This document shows, in pieces, positions 9,101 to 15,629 of a stretch of DNA of 18,655 bases; within the stretch, counting starts at the first letter, position 1, and each line of letters begins with the position of its first letter. Source of the DNA: CS4-C045 sp964347545 (GTDB lineage: Bacteria > Planctomycetota > Planctomycetia > Pirellulales > UBA7805); contig CAYFZZ010000012.1 in the NCBI GenBank assembly GCA_964347545.1, positions 1 through 18,655 of the forward strand. Reading direction: 5' to 3'. The translations under genes and the position numbers were made by a program. The notes beneath the pieces are model-generated. The model did not search any database, had not been told where the DNA came from, and was given only the letters and a program-made list of their open reading frames with translations.

Positions 9101-10069
9101 CTTTTTCCACCACGGTTCGGCAGGATTAATTTCATCGATCACCTTGGAGGGTGCTTGCGGCGGTTCCTGGTCACTGGCCGCCGGGGGGTTGGGGCCGAGC
9201 ACCACGAACTGGACCTTCCGCCGAGCGGCCAGTTGCTGGCGATTCCGGAAGGGGTTGCCCGGGTTGAACTGCCGGCGGACTGCCGGCAGAAAGGCCTCGA
9301 TTTGCACGTCATAGACCCCCTCCCGGGCGGGGGAGGGGATTTCCAGGGTCAGAGGCGCGGCGCTGCCCCGGTCCACCACCGCCTGTCGCTGGTCCTCCCA
9401 GAGCGGATCGCCGCCGCGAGCCGGCAGCAGCGTGGTTTGGATTCGCAAGTTCCCATTTGCCAGGTCACCCACCAGGTGGGGAGTCAGTTCGACCTGTAGC
9501 TTTTCCTCCGGCCATAGGACCAGCGACCGATTCTGCACGCGGACACGCAGTTTGTCTCCCGGTGCCCGCCGGACCAGCAAGCTATTTTGCTGATCGTCCA
9601 GCTTCTGGCTGAAGGATTCCTCCAGCAGGTCCGCCAGGGGGATCTCGAAGATCTGCGGTGGCTGCGCAGTAGCCGCGGTTGTGAGGGACACGATCAGCCG
9701 CGCGTCCAGCGAGGACTGCACCGCGATGTCCACGCCGTCGTAACGGCGCGGGCTGCGGTGGAAGAGTTTCAGTTGACCCTGCTCGATCCACATCGAGCCT
9801 GGTTCGTCTGCCTCGACACCCAGCGCCTGTTTCTCCGTGATTTCCCCCGGCTCGACCCGGATCGAGCCCTGCCACACCTGCGGCTCGCCACCACCCCAGG
9901 CGACACGCAGCCGCAGCGTCTGCGCGGAGGCGGGGGCGAGCATGGCGTGCAGCCACAGCCACACGATCAGCCCCACCCCGACCTGCACGAGCGCGCGCAG
10001 CGGCCGCGGGCTTGTCCCCGGACTTCTGTGCCGAGCACGTTCTATTACCAGCGCAGGGTCAGCGCGCAC
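6155..10069 (-). CDS. Very large exported protein with glycosidase-like barrel and CBM-like domain
   Basis: I take GTG at 10069 as the start, giving about 1,304 residues. GGGAGGT lies about 10 nt upstream, and a signal peptide follows (hydrophobic LVQVGVGLIVWLWLHAML, cleavage near ASA|Q, residues 49-50). The upstream extension to TTG 10300 reads as Arg/Pro/Gly noise. In order I see: a beta-rich N-terminal region (about 50-310); a linker region with WWKKVARIPKLPSL (about 320-333); a second beta-rich part (about 340-480); a TIM-barrel-like region resembling family-10-type glycosidases (about 529-923), with YLKYAGYNALVLAVAADGS, FEGLAIGTPTH and WLDWRAYRLREFHGRL; a small beta domain (about 958-1028); a jelly-roll like a carbohydrate-binding module (about 1069-1216, starting LANPGFEQPV and ending GTVWIDEITVSD); and a Pro-rich tail. 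I cannot assign catalytic residues. A cell-surface glycan role is inferred. Confidence 0.7.
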   Translation of the reverse strand: MRADPALVIERARHRSPGTSPRPLRALVQVGVGLIVWLWLHAMLAPASAQTLRLRVAWGGGEPQVWQGSIRVEPGEITEKQALGVEADEPGSMWIEQGQLKLFHRSPRRYDGVDIAVQSSLDARLIVSLTTAATAQPPQIFEIPLADLLEESFSQKLDDQQNSLLVRRAPGDKLRVRVQNRSLVLWPEEKLQVELTPHLVGDLANGNLRIQTTLLPARGGDPLWEDQRQAVVDRGSAAPLTLEIPSPAREGVYDVQIEAFLPAVRRQFNPGNPFRNRQQLAARRKVQFVVLGPNPPAASDQEPPQAPSKVIDEINPAEPWWKKVARIPKLPSLAGGPLQHGDVASWEHPQLGTLVRLEPGRVDSEATWTGYPLNISHPNQPHVLEVEYPANLPQAMGISVLEPNAAGTVLPVGLDMGLYVPPEAAERAPVIGRHRIVFWPRTRQPVVLITNQGEDTPAVHGKIRVLGPKAIAVAGLNLAGVATSGLPTAMPAGMLDEGRILAAFMQRPLIPENFSANEAFDPSSQRSMDDWVTFYEGATRLVQYLKYAGYNALVLAVAADGSTIYPSQLLEPTPRYDTGIFFASGQDPQRKDVLELLFRICDREAIRLIPALQFSAPLPQLEAVLRQGDPESVGVEAVGPDGAAWAEKFAAPDTAAAFYNPLHPQVQQAMLAVVRELVDRYRHHPSFEGLAIGTPTHSFAFLPGPAWPSDPRTLQQFSQEAGVPLPPGSPPGRWQSPLRDKWLDWRAYRLREFHGRLAAEVQRAGPQSKLYLSLAPMLDSPDIQQMLRPALPPRAKPLDGLLGIGINPRLYADHPGTGQTTILLNPTTLAAEFRGDRRAVFQQTHAAQEFREGLAASGEVGFLQALNPASLRLPSFDQKSPFGADHTHTVLSPHLTPAGRAIRRRVVQALAELDTAHVVRGGPLLPLGQEEELRDLMIAYRRLPAQPFQPVPGKYQPLTIRQLSWGQHTYVYLVNDSPWPCRCAARIIAPGAVAVEELSGRRPVAPPNGENWSVELDRYDFLAVRFNASGVQLADVQVTLPADVTAGLQTRIQHLGAKAASLAEKRPIDVLANPGFEQPVAAGAVPGWRLIGNPPAKVTGDQQEKHVGQASLQFHGRDGGASLISDPFPAPPTGRIAFTVWLKAGPDFQGPLRLAVGGTHRDAEFYRHGVAAATDAWQLFEFSANDLPLSDVKDLTLRFDLMGPGTVWIDEITVSDLRFSENERTELSRLLTHANFALQSGQVTDCLRLLDGYWPDFLERHVPLPPEPLVEDRPPLRQAERSHREDEPPADAPPWWKPRLPFWR

Positions 10070-10142
10070 GGCGGACGGACCTCCCTGTCCATAACCAAAA
10101 CCGAATCCTTCTCGGTCCCCAAGGTCCCGAAAAAGGGTCGCG

Positions 10143-10148
10143 AGTATA
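10143..10148 (-). promoter_or_regulatory. Possible -10 box for the large exported protein gene
   Basis: Read on the minus strand this is TATACT, one base from the consensus -10, placing a start site roughly 65 nt before GTG 10069. No good -35 is found at 16-18 nt: TGGGTT is at 17 nt, and TTGCCC is only 12 nt away. Otherwise the 243-nt gap 10070-10312 shows nothing I can identify. Confidence 0.3.
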
Positions 10149-10312
10149 GGAAGCCCGCCGGGGCAAACCCAGCCCGGATTCGTCACGCTGGCGGTGACAG
10201 CAGGCCCGGCCACGACGCCGGCAGTGCTGGCGATCACTGCTCTGCCGCGGGACGGCTCCCGCACGGGAAAACGTCGCGCCGGCGGTCGGGCAGGGTCCAA
10301 AGGGGTGCCTGG

Positions 10313-11632
10313 CTAGCCTGCTGCGGCCAGGCAGCGGCGGTAGACCGCCACGGTCCGCTCGGCGGCCAGAACCGCATCCCCTTCGGCACGCACCCCCGCT
10401 CGGCCCGCCGCGCCCAGCTGGTGACGGCGGTCCGGATCGTCCAGCAATTCCTGGAGGGTATCGGCCAGCTGCCGCGGGTCATGCGGCGGCGTCAACAGTC
10501 CGCCCCCCATCCGTGCCAGCAGTTCCGGGAAGGCACCGTGGCGGGGTTGGACGACCGGGATGCCCGCGGCCAGGGCCTCCAGCACGTATCGACCCTTCGG
10601 TTCGGCGTACGTCGTCGGCACCGAAAACAGATCCAGGCCCTGCAGGAAGGCCCACTTTTCCTCCCATGAGAGAACGCCCGCGTAATGAAAGTCATCTGCC
10701 CAGCCAGCGGCGGCAACCCGCGCCTGTTGATCTGCCAAATAGTCCCGATCTTCGTCGCTCAGCCAACCCGCCACCGCCAGCCGCAGCGGGTCCAGGCCGG
10801 GCCGCGATTTCAGCTCCAGAAACGCGTCCACCAAGAGATGCAGGCCCTTGGCCGGACAGATCCGCGCCAGATAGCCCAGCGTCAGCGGGCGGGGACCTGT
10901 CGGCGGCCCAGCGGCCGGGGGGAGGTCGTCCAGCGAGATCCCCAGCGGGACGACGTCGATTCGGGCCGGGTCAATCGCAAAATAGTCCGACATCGTCTGG
11001 GCGTAAGCTTGAGCGGGGACGATAAAGCGATCGATGGCGCCGGCCAGTTCCCTCAGCTGCTGCATCACTTGAATGCGATACGAGGCCGGCAAGCTCTCCA
11101 GGAATAAATCGTCCCCTTGCAGGGTGGCCACGAGGGGTACCTGAAAACGGCGCTTTAAGGCCGGCACGCAACCGGCGATCAAGAGATTACTGAGGTGGAT
11201 CAGGTCGAAGGTTGGCTGCCCGGCCAGCCAATCCACCAGGCGGCGGACCTCTTTCCGCTGATGACCCTGCTCGCCCCGGACCATCGAGAGGGTGAGCGGC
11301 CCCAGTTGAGCGGCCTGGAAATTTTTTGAACGGCGGCTGGCCAGTTTGCGGACCAGGCCGGGGTGGTCTAGGAGGCGGTCGATCCACCGCGGCAGCCGGC
11401 GAAACAAGGGAATCTTTTGCTGGAGGAAGACGTTAATCCCCCCAAAAAAAAGTTCGTCGCGGCTCTGGTTCGCTTCGTCGGTGCACAGCGGTGTGTACAA
11501 GGGCAACAGGCAGGGCTGGTGACCCAAGCGGCGGAGGGCCGCAGCCAGCATGTTGTCGTGCAGACAACTGCCGCAGTACATACCGCCGGCCCCGGGCGTG
11601 AGGCACACGATGTGCAACGGTGATGGGTCCAT
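10313..11632 (-). CDS. GT4-type glycosyltransferase
   Basis: This retaining, nucleotide-sugar-dependent glycosyltransferase with a GT-B fold is probably cytoplasmic or peripheral to the membrane. The 439-residue protein opens with HIVCLTPGAGGMYCGSCLHDN, a glycine-rich acceptor-side loop with two Cys (20 and 23). The C-terminal Rossmann half carries LGYLARICPAKGLHLLVDAF (Arg257 and Lys262 in the phosphate-binding positions). It also has the EX7E motif EPKGRYVLE (344-352), followed by ALAAGIPVVQPRHGAFPEL. ATG 11632 is preferred; an in-frame TTG at 11653 would add 7 residues. The gene lies upstream of the large exported protein on the same strand, 243 nt apart, so the two may share a glycan-related task. 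Donor and acceptor cannot be read from sequence. Confidence 0.88.
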   Translation of the reverse strand: MDPSPLHIVCLTPGAGGMYCGSCLHDNMLAAALRRLGHQPCLLPLYTPLCTDEANQSRDELFFGGINVFLQQKIPLFRRLPRWIDRLLDHPGLVRKLASRRSKNFQAAQLGPLTLSMVRGEQGHQRKEVRRLVDWLAGQPTFDLIHLSNLLIAGCVPALKRRFQVPLVATLQGDDLFLESLPASYRIQVMQQLRELAGAIDRFIVPAQAYAQTMSDYFAIDPARIDVVPLGISLDDLPPAAGPPTGPRPLTLGYLARICPAKGLHLLVDAFLELKSRPGLDPLRLAVAGWLSDEDRDYLADQQARVAAAGWADDFHYAGVLSWEEKWAFLQGLDLFSVPTTYAEPKGRYVLEALAAGIPVVQPRHGAFPELLARMGGGLLTPPHDPRQLADTLQELLDDPDRRHQLGAAGRAGVRAEGDAVLAAERTVAVYRRCLAAAG

Positions 11633-11875
11633 CAAGCTGTGTCCGCCCCGCAAGATGCCTGGCCGGCGGAAGCGCCCCCCCGGTCCCCGACTCCGACCCC
11701 GACCTGCATCCTCCCACAGTCCCGCTCACCTGGCAATCTGGGGTAACTGAGTTCGTTGGGTGAGCTGGCTGGGGGGCGGGCAAATGCCCTGGAGGCGGTA
11801 ATCGGGTCTTGTTAGAATCCGCCGCCCGCCACGAGATGGGTTGGTGTCGTTCTTGACCTTACAAGGTGCCCGTGG

Positions 11876-12775
11876 ATGAAGTTTGCGCAAAGAGGTCTGC
11901 TATCGGCTTGGATGCTGTTTTTGTGGTTCGGTCTGGCGCCGGAGGTTGGTGGTCAGCCTGCGGGTCGGCCGCCAGCGGCGGTGCCGGCCCCCACGGCCGG
12001 TCCCCCCCAGGCGATCGCGGCCCCGTTTCAGTTGACGCCTGCCCAAGAGGCGCATCGGGACCAGGTCCTGTCCGCCTGGGAGCAGCGGACAGAGAAAATC
12101 AAGACCTTTACCTGCAAGTTCACACGTTGGACCTACGACCCTGCCTTTGCGGCGCCCCAGTACAAGGATCAGCCGATCGTGATCAACGATGGCGAGATCC
12201 GTTATGCGACGCCGGACAAGGGGACTTTTCGCGTGGACCGTGTCCAGCGTTTGAACAGCAACACGGGGGAGTATGAGGAGGCGAAAGACGAGTCGGGGGA
12301 GCATTGGGTTTGCAACGGCAAATCGATTTGGGAGCACGATTACAAAAACAAGCAGGTGATTGAACGACCGATTCCTCCCGAACTGCAGGGCCAGGCGATT
12401 CGCCAGACTCCCCTGCCGTTCCTGTTTGGTTCGAAGGCGGTAGATTTGAAAAACCGTTATTTTCTGCGGGTGGTCACGCCGCAGGAATTTGCGGAAAACG
12501 AGATCTGGATTGACGCTTTTCCCCGGGGGCGGGGCGATGCGGCCAATTTCCAACGGGCCATCTTGCGGCTGGATCGTGCCACGTTTCAGCCGGCGGCGAT
12601 GCGCATTTACGATCCGGCGGGCGCTTACAAATCGTACAGCTTCACGAAGATTGCCGTGAACCATCCCTTGGATGTGGCCAAGGCTTTCCTGCCGCCGCGA
12701 CCGCCGTTTGGCTGGCGGCGGGTGGTGGAGACGCCACCCGAAGCCACCGCCAGCCGTCCCAGCGAACCGCGGTAA
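11876..12775 (+). CDS. Secreted LolA-like planctomycete protein (TIGR03009-type domain)
   Basis: This 299-residue protein matches the planctomycete-specific domain I know as TIGR03009, which has a LolA/LolB-like lipoprotein-carrier character. An N-terminal signal peptide (MKFAQRGLLSAWMLFLWFGLAPEVGG) is followed by a Pro/Ala-rich linker (about 27-50). The domain then runs about 51-275 with FQLTPAQEAHRDQVLSAWEQ, IKTFTCKFTRWTYDP, YATPDKGTFRVDRV, HWVCNGKSIWEHDYKNKQVI and LPFLFGSKA. The alternating beta-strands fit a half-barrel that binds a hydrophobic ligand; the ligand is unknown. Start ATG 11876 has only a weak AAGGTG upstream. The divergent gap from 11633 to 11875 has a TAGAAT (11813-11818) that could be a -10, without a convincing -35, and a small GGGC/GCCC hairpin (11778-11789). 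Confidence 0.82.
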   Translation: MKFAQRGLLSAWMLFLWFGLAPEVGGQPAGRPPAAVPAPTAGPPQAIAAPFQLTPAQEAHRDQVLSAWEQRTEKIKTFTCKFTRWTYDPAFAAPQYKDQPIVINDGEIRYATPDKGTFRVDRVQRLNSNTGEYEEAKDESGEHWVCNGKSIWEHDYKNKQVIERPIPPELQGQAIRQTPLPFLFGSKAVDLKNRYFLRVVTPQEFAENEIWIDAFPRGRGDAANFQRAILRLDRATFQPAAMRIYDPAGAYKSYSFTKIAVNHPLDVAKAFLPPRPPFGWRRVVETPPEATASRPSEPR

Positions 12776-12810
12776 GCGGGCGGGTTGCCGGCGGGCGACC
12801 TTCTCTTTCC

Positions 12811-12824
12811 GGCACGGGCGTGCC
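12811..12824 (+). repeat. Short GC hairpin after the LolA-like gene
   Basis: GGCAC (12811-12815) and GTGCC (12820-12824) pair across GGGC, 35 nt after the upstream stop codon. A C-run rather than a T-run follows, so it is not a standard intrinsic terminator. It may mark the transcript end or be a remnant of an interspersed palindrome. Confidence 0.35.
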
Positions 12825-12860
12825 CCCCCTCTGCAGGCGACGCCATACTTGGCGGCGCGA

Positions 12861-12866
12861 TATAAT
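12861..12866 (+). promoter_or_regulatory. Consensus -10 box upstream of the long nfeD
   Basis: A perfect TATAAT stands in otherwise GC-rich DNA, 84 nt before ATG 12951. No recognisable -35 is found 16-18 nt upstream. A transcript starting near 12873 would leave only about 9 nt before the alternative in-frame GTG at 12882, which favours the ATG at 12951. Confidence 0.5.
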
Positions 12867-12950
12867 TGACGGTGCACTTTTGTGGAGGCTAGAATCCGGG
12901 CGATTTCCGGTGGCGGCAACCGCGCAACGTGCCCAGGGCGGGACGGTCCC

Positions 12951-15176
12951 ATGTCAGTCAACAGCGAGCTATGGTCTGTGGGTCGAGCCCTGATGGTGGT
13001 GGGGGCTTTGCTGGTGGGGGTCTCCCCCGGGACGGCCCGAGCCGATCTGCCGGAGGCGGCCGCCGCACAGAAAGCGGCCGCCGCGCCGCCGCGGGGTCTG
13101 TTGGTCAAAGTGCCCCTGCCGATCACCGGCAATGTTGACCGCCGGGTGGTGCAGGAGGTCCGCCGCGCGGTGTCGGAGTGGAAAGGGGCCGACCGACCGG
13201 CCGGGGACGTTCCCCGCCCCGTGCTGATTCTGGAATTCCAGCCTGGGCAAACCGAGTTTGGGTTGGGCAGCGAATTCGAGGACGCCCTCAAGCTGGCTCG
13301 GTTCCTGACCAGCCCTCAGCTGGACGGCGTCAAGACGGTGGCCTACCTGCCCCGCTCGATCAAGGGGCATGCCGTGTTGGTGGTGGCGGCCTGCGAGCAG
13401 ATCGTGATGGCCGCGGATGCCGAGCTGGGTGAGGCGGGGGCGGATCACGACGCGGATCACCCCATGGACGAGACGATCATCGGCGGCTATCGCCAGATCG
13501 CTCGCAGCCGACGGACGATCCCGGTCGAAATCGCGCTGGGGATGCTGGACCCGCAGCGGGAGGTCTTGCGCGTGGAGACCGAGGAGGGTCCGCAGTTGAT
13601 TTTTGCCGCGGACCTGGAGCAGCTGCGGGAGACGAAAACGATCGACGACGATCAGACGCGGGTCATTTTCAGGGCTGGACAGCCCGGTTTGCTATCGGGT
13701 CGGGAAGCCCGCCAGCTGGGCATCGCCGCTTACCTGGCGGCCGACCGCAGCGAGGTCGCGGAACATCTCGGTCTGCCCGGCAACGCCCTGCGGGTCGCTC
13801 GATTCACAGAGGGCGAACTGCGGGCCCGCTTGATCATGCTGGACCGCCCCCTGGACTCCAAGCTGGCCGAAACCCGAGTGCGGATGATGCGGGACGCGAT
13901 CGAGGGCCGAGCGAATTTTCTGTGTTTGTGGATCGATTCCCCGGGGGGGGACGTGGAGGCGGCCACCAAGCTGGCCGGATTCCTCAGCCAGCTGGACAGC
14001 GACGAGGTCTTGACCGCGGCCTACATTCCCGCCACGGCCACCGGTACCGCGGCCCTGGTCGCCCTGGCTTGCGACGAGGTGCTGATGCACCCCACCGCCC
14101 TGTTGGGCGGCGGCGAGCCCGATTTGTCAGACGAGGAACGGCTGGACGTGATGGCCGCCATCGAGGACGAAATCGTCCCCCGCAAGTCGCGCAGCCGCTC
14201 GCTGCTGGCCGCCATGTTCGCCCCCGACCTGGTCGTCCATCGCTACCAGAACCGGCGGACCGGAGTGACACGGTATTTGACTGAACAGGAATGGGCGGCT
14301 CAGCCCGAACCGGATGACTGGCAACGAGAAATCGTCGTCTGCGACGTCGGCGAATGGCTGGAGGTGGACGGGAACGAGGCAGACCAGCTGGGCCTGGCAG
14401 CCGCGGTGGTCGATAACTTTGAGGATTTCAAACAGCGGTACGGGCTGGAGGACGATCCCCAGCTGGCCGAACCGACCTGGGTCGACGACCTGGTCCGCGC
14501 CCTGGCATCTCCCGGACTGGCCTGGTTGCTGGTCATGATCGGCCTGGCAGGCGTCTACGCCGAAGTTCAGATGCCGGGTATCGGGGCGGGGGCCTTCATC
14601 GCCGCCGTGGCCTTCACCCTTTTCTTCTGGTCCAACTTTCTGGAAGGAACCGCCGGGGCCCTGGAAGTGGTGCTGTTCCTGGTCGGAGTCGCCTGCCTGT
14701 TGCTGGAAGTTTTTGTCCTCCCTGGCTTCGGCATCTTCGGGCTGGGGGGCGGCATTCTCGTGCTGGTCTCCCTCGTGCTGGCCAGCCAGACGTTTATCCT
14801 GCCGGTGACCCGTGGCGAGGTTCGCGAATTGCGGGATTCGATGCTGATCGTGGGCGGGGCCCTGGTCGGACTGCTGGGCTTTGCCACCTTCATGCGCCGC
14901 TACCTGCCCCACACGCCTCTGTTGAACCGGATCATGCTGCCGGCCCCCGAGGATGAAGTGTTCCGACAGAGCGTCCAGCGGGAAACGCTGGTCAACTACC
15001 AGCACCTGGTCGGACGACGAGGGGTGACCACCACGCAGCTGACCCCCTCGGGGAAGGCCAGCCTGGATGACCAGCTGATCGACGTGATTTCCGAAGGCGA
15101 GCTGGTCCAGCGGGATACGCAGGTCGAGGTCGTGGAGGTCCATGGCAATCGGGTCGTCGTGCGGCCGGTCGAGTAG
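12951..15176 (+). CDS. Long NfeD-family membrane protein with two ClpP-like folds
   Basis: This 741-residue NfeD protein would work with flotillin (FloA, downstream) in membrane microdomains. Layout: signal peptide (1-31, ending ARA|D); a first ClpP-like fold (about 48-265) with VLILEFQPGQTEFG, VAYLPRSIKGHAVLVVAACEQIV and AELGEAG; a second ClpP-like fold (about 285-490) with LWIDSPGGDVEAA (327-339) and AYIPATATGTAALVALACDEV (357-377); five hydrophobic segments (about 520-537, 543-565, 569-589, 591-617, 630-648); and a C-terminal OB-fold (about 682-741). In active NfeD proteases the serine lies in an AASAG-like motif before the ALA-ACDE stretch. By eye both folds have Gly/His/Thr there, so neither looks catalytic. 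Start ATG 12951 is chosen because it begins a good signal peptide; a GTG at 12882 is less likely. The symbol is left blank because NfeD naming is ambiguous. Confidence 0.88.
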   Translation: MSVNSELWSVGRALMVVGALLVGVSPGTARADLPEAAAAQKAAAAPPRGLLVKVPLPITGNVDRRVVQEVRRAVSEWKGADRPAGDVPRPVLILEFQPGQTEFGLGSEFEDALKLARFLTSPQLDGVKTVAYLPRSIKGHAVLVVAACEQIVMAADAELGEAGADHDADHPMDETIIGGYRQIARSRRTIPVEIALGMLDPQREVLRVETEEGPQLIFAADLEQLRETKTIDDDQTRVIFRAGQPGLLSGREARQLGIAAYLAADRSEVAEHLGLPGNALRVARFTEGELRARLIMLDRPLDSKLAETRVRMMRDAIEGRANFLCLWIDSPGGDVEAATKLAGFLSQLDSDEVLTAAYIPATATGTAALVALACDEVLMHPTALLGGGEPDLSDEERLDVMAAIEDEIVPRKSRSRSLLAAMFAPDLVVHRYQNRRTGVTRYLTEQEWAAQPEPDDWQREIVVCDVGEWLEVDGNEADQLGLAAAVVDNFEDFKQRYGLEDDPQLAEPTWVDDLVRALASPGLAWLLVMIGLAGVYAEVQMPGIGAGAFIAAVAFTLFFWSNFLEGTAGALEVVLFLVGVACLLLEVFVLPGFGIFGLGGGILVLVSLVLASQTFILPVTRGEVRELRDSMLIVGGALVGLLGFATFMRRYLPHTPLLNRIMLPAPEDEVFRQSVQRETLVNYQHLVGRRGVTTTQLTPSGKASLDDQLIDVISEGELVQRDTQVEVVEVHGNRVVVRPVE

Positions 15177-15178
15177 CG

Positions 15179-15240
15179 TGCGGGTTGCGGGATGGGGGTT
15201 GCGGGGTTCGGGATGGGGGATGCGGGTTGCGGGATGGGGG
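15179..15240 (+). repeat. G-rich tandem repeat, three units of about 21 nt
   Basis: TGCGGGTTGCGGGATGGGGG occurs exactly at 15179-15198 and again at 15221-15240, with a diverged unit between (15199-15220). It begins 2 nt after the nfeD stop codon. Dense G-runs on the coding strand give strong G-quadruplex potential in the transcript. A single related unit (TGCGGGTTGCGGGATG) occurs at 18567-18582 ahead of the second repeat copy. Confidence 0.85.
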
Positions 15241-15255
15241 GTAGCCGAGCGGGAA

Positions 15256-15330
15256 GGGGTCGGGAGTCTTTTTCGAAAAAAATCCGTCCCACGTGGGGCC
15301 GACCTTTGTTTGAAAAAGACTCCCGACCCC
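15256..15330 (+). repeat. Perfect 19-bp inverted repeat element, copy 1
   Basis: GGGGTCGGGAGTCTTTTTC (15256-15274) and its exact reverse complement (15312-15330) flank a 37-nt centre. The centre contains CCCACGTGGG (15288-15297), itself a palindrome, and its flanks continue an imperfect palindrome, so the whole 75 nt can fold into one long hairpin. It encodes nothing. It sits 79 nt downstream of nfeD. Sequence from 15246 to 15314 matches 18587-18655 at 63 of 69 positions by my alignment. It could be a non-autonomous mobile palindrome (MITE- or REP-like) or a bidirectional transcript end. Confidence 0.85.
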
Positions 15331-15340
15331 CTGGCGGATA

Positions 15341-15400
15341 AAAATCCGAAATTCGAATTTCGAAATCCGAAACAAATTCCAAGCACGAATTTTCAAAACA
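15341..15400 (+). repeat. A/T-rich palindromic stretch of CCGAAA/TTCGAA motifs
   Basis: This stretch is strikingly A/T-rich in a GC-rich genome. It holds a perfect 16-nt palindrome CGAAATTCGAATTTCG (15347-15362) and repeated ATCCGAAA words. Similar AATCCGAAATTCGAA strings are, from general familiarity, widespread interspersed repeats in planctomycete and other environmental genomes. The rest of the 453-nt gap 15177-15629 holds a doubled GGGCTAG (15456-15469), a lone TTGACA (15445-15450) with no matching -10, and the -10 box at 15567. No gene is seen in it. Confidence 0.6.
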
Positions 15401-15566
15401 TCAGCCGGCCTTGCTGTCCGCTCTGTGACCTCCGCTTCCTCCTGTTGACAATGATGGGCTAGGGGCTAGGGGGTGAGTGGATTGCAACCGCCGGGGGCGG
15501 AAAACCGGGCCGGCTGTCCTGCCGGGTGGGGGCCGGCCGGCTGGTCACTGCGGTCTTCCCTTGGCG

Positions 15567-15572
15567 TATAAT
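15567..15572 (+). promoter_or_regulatory. Consensus -10 box upstream of the short nfeD
   Basis: A perfect TATAAT lies 57 nt before ATG 15630. No convincing -35 is visible (GTCACT at 17-nt spacing). Together with the 453-nt repeat-filled gap it suggests that the short nfeD is transcribed separately from the long one. Confidence 0.5.
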
Positions 15573-15629
15573 GAGTCGAGGTGTGGAATCCTTCGGTTCT
15601 GTACAACGGCCAAATGCGGGTAACTTGCG

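Noticed and set aside
10070..10300. 77-residue upstream extension of the large exported protein from a TTG
   Set aside because: The extension is Pro/Arg/Gly noise, would bury the signal peptide, and overlaps a likely -10 box; GTG 10069 has a ribosome-binding site.
15256..15330. Classical intrinsic terminator
   Set aside because: The stem is long and perfect, but no T-run follows the 3' arm; the T-run lies inside the 5' arm, and the element occurs in a copy with its own conserved centre.
15142..15462. Open frame crossing the repeat island after the long nfeD
   Set aside because: Its translation consists of the G-rich tandem unit and the inverted repeat, with no independent start signal; it is repeat DNA read in frame.
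15445..15473. Promoter with TTGACA at 15445
   Set aside because: No -10-like hexamer is found 16-18 nt downstream; that region is GGGGCTAGGGGG.
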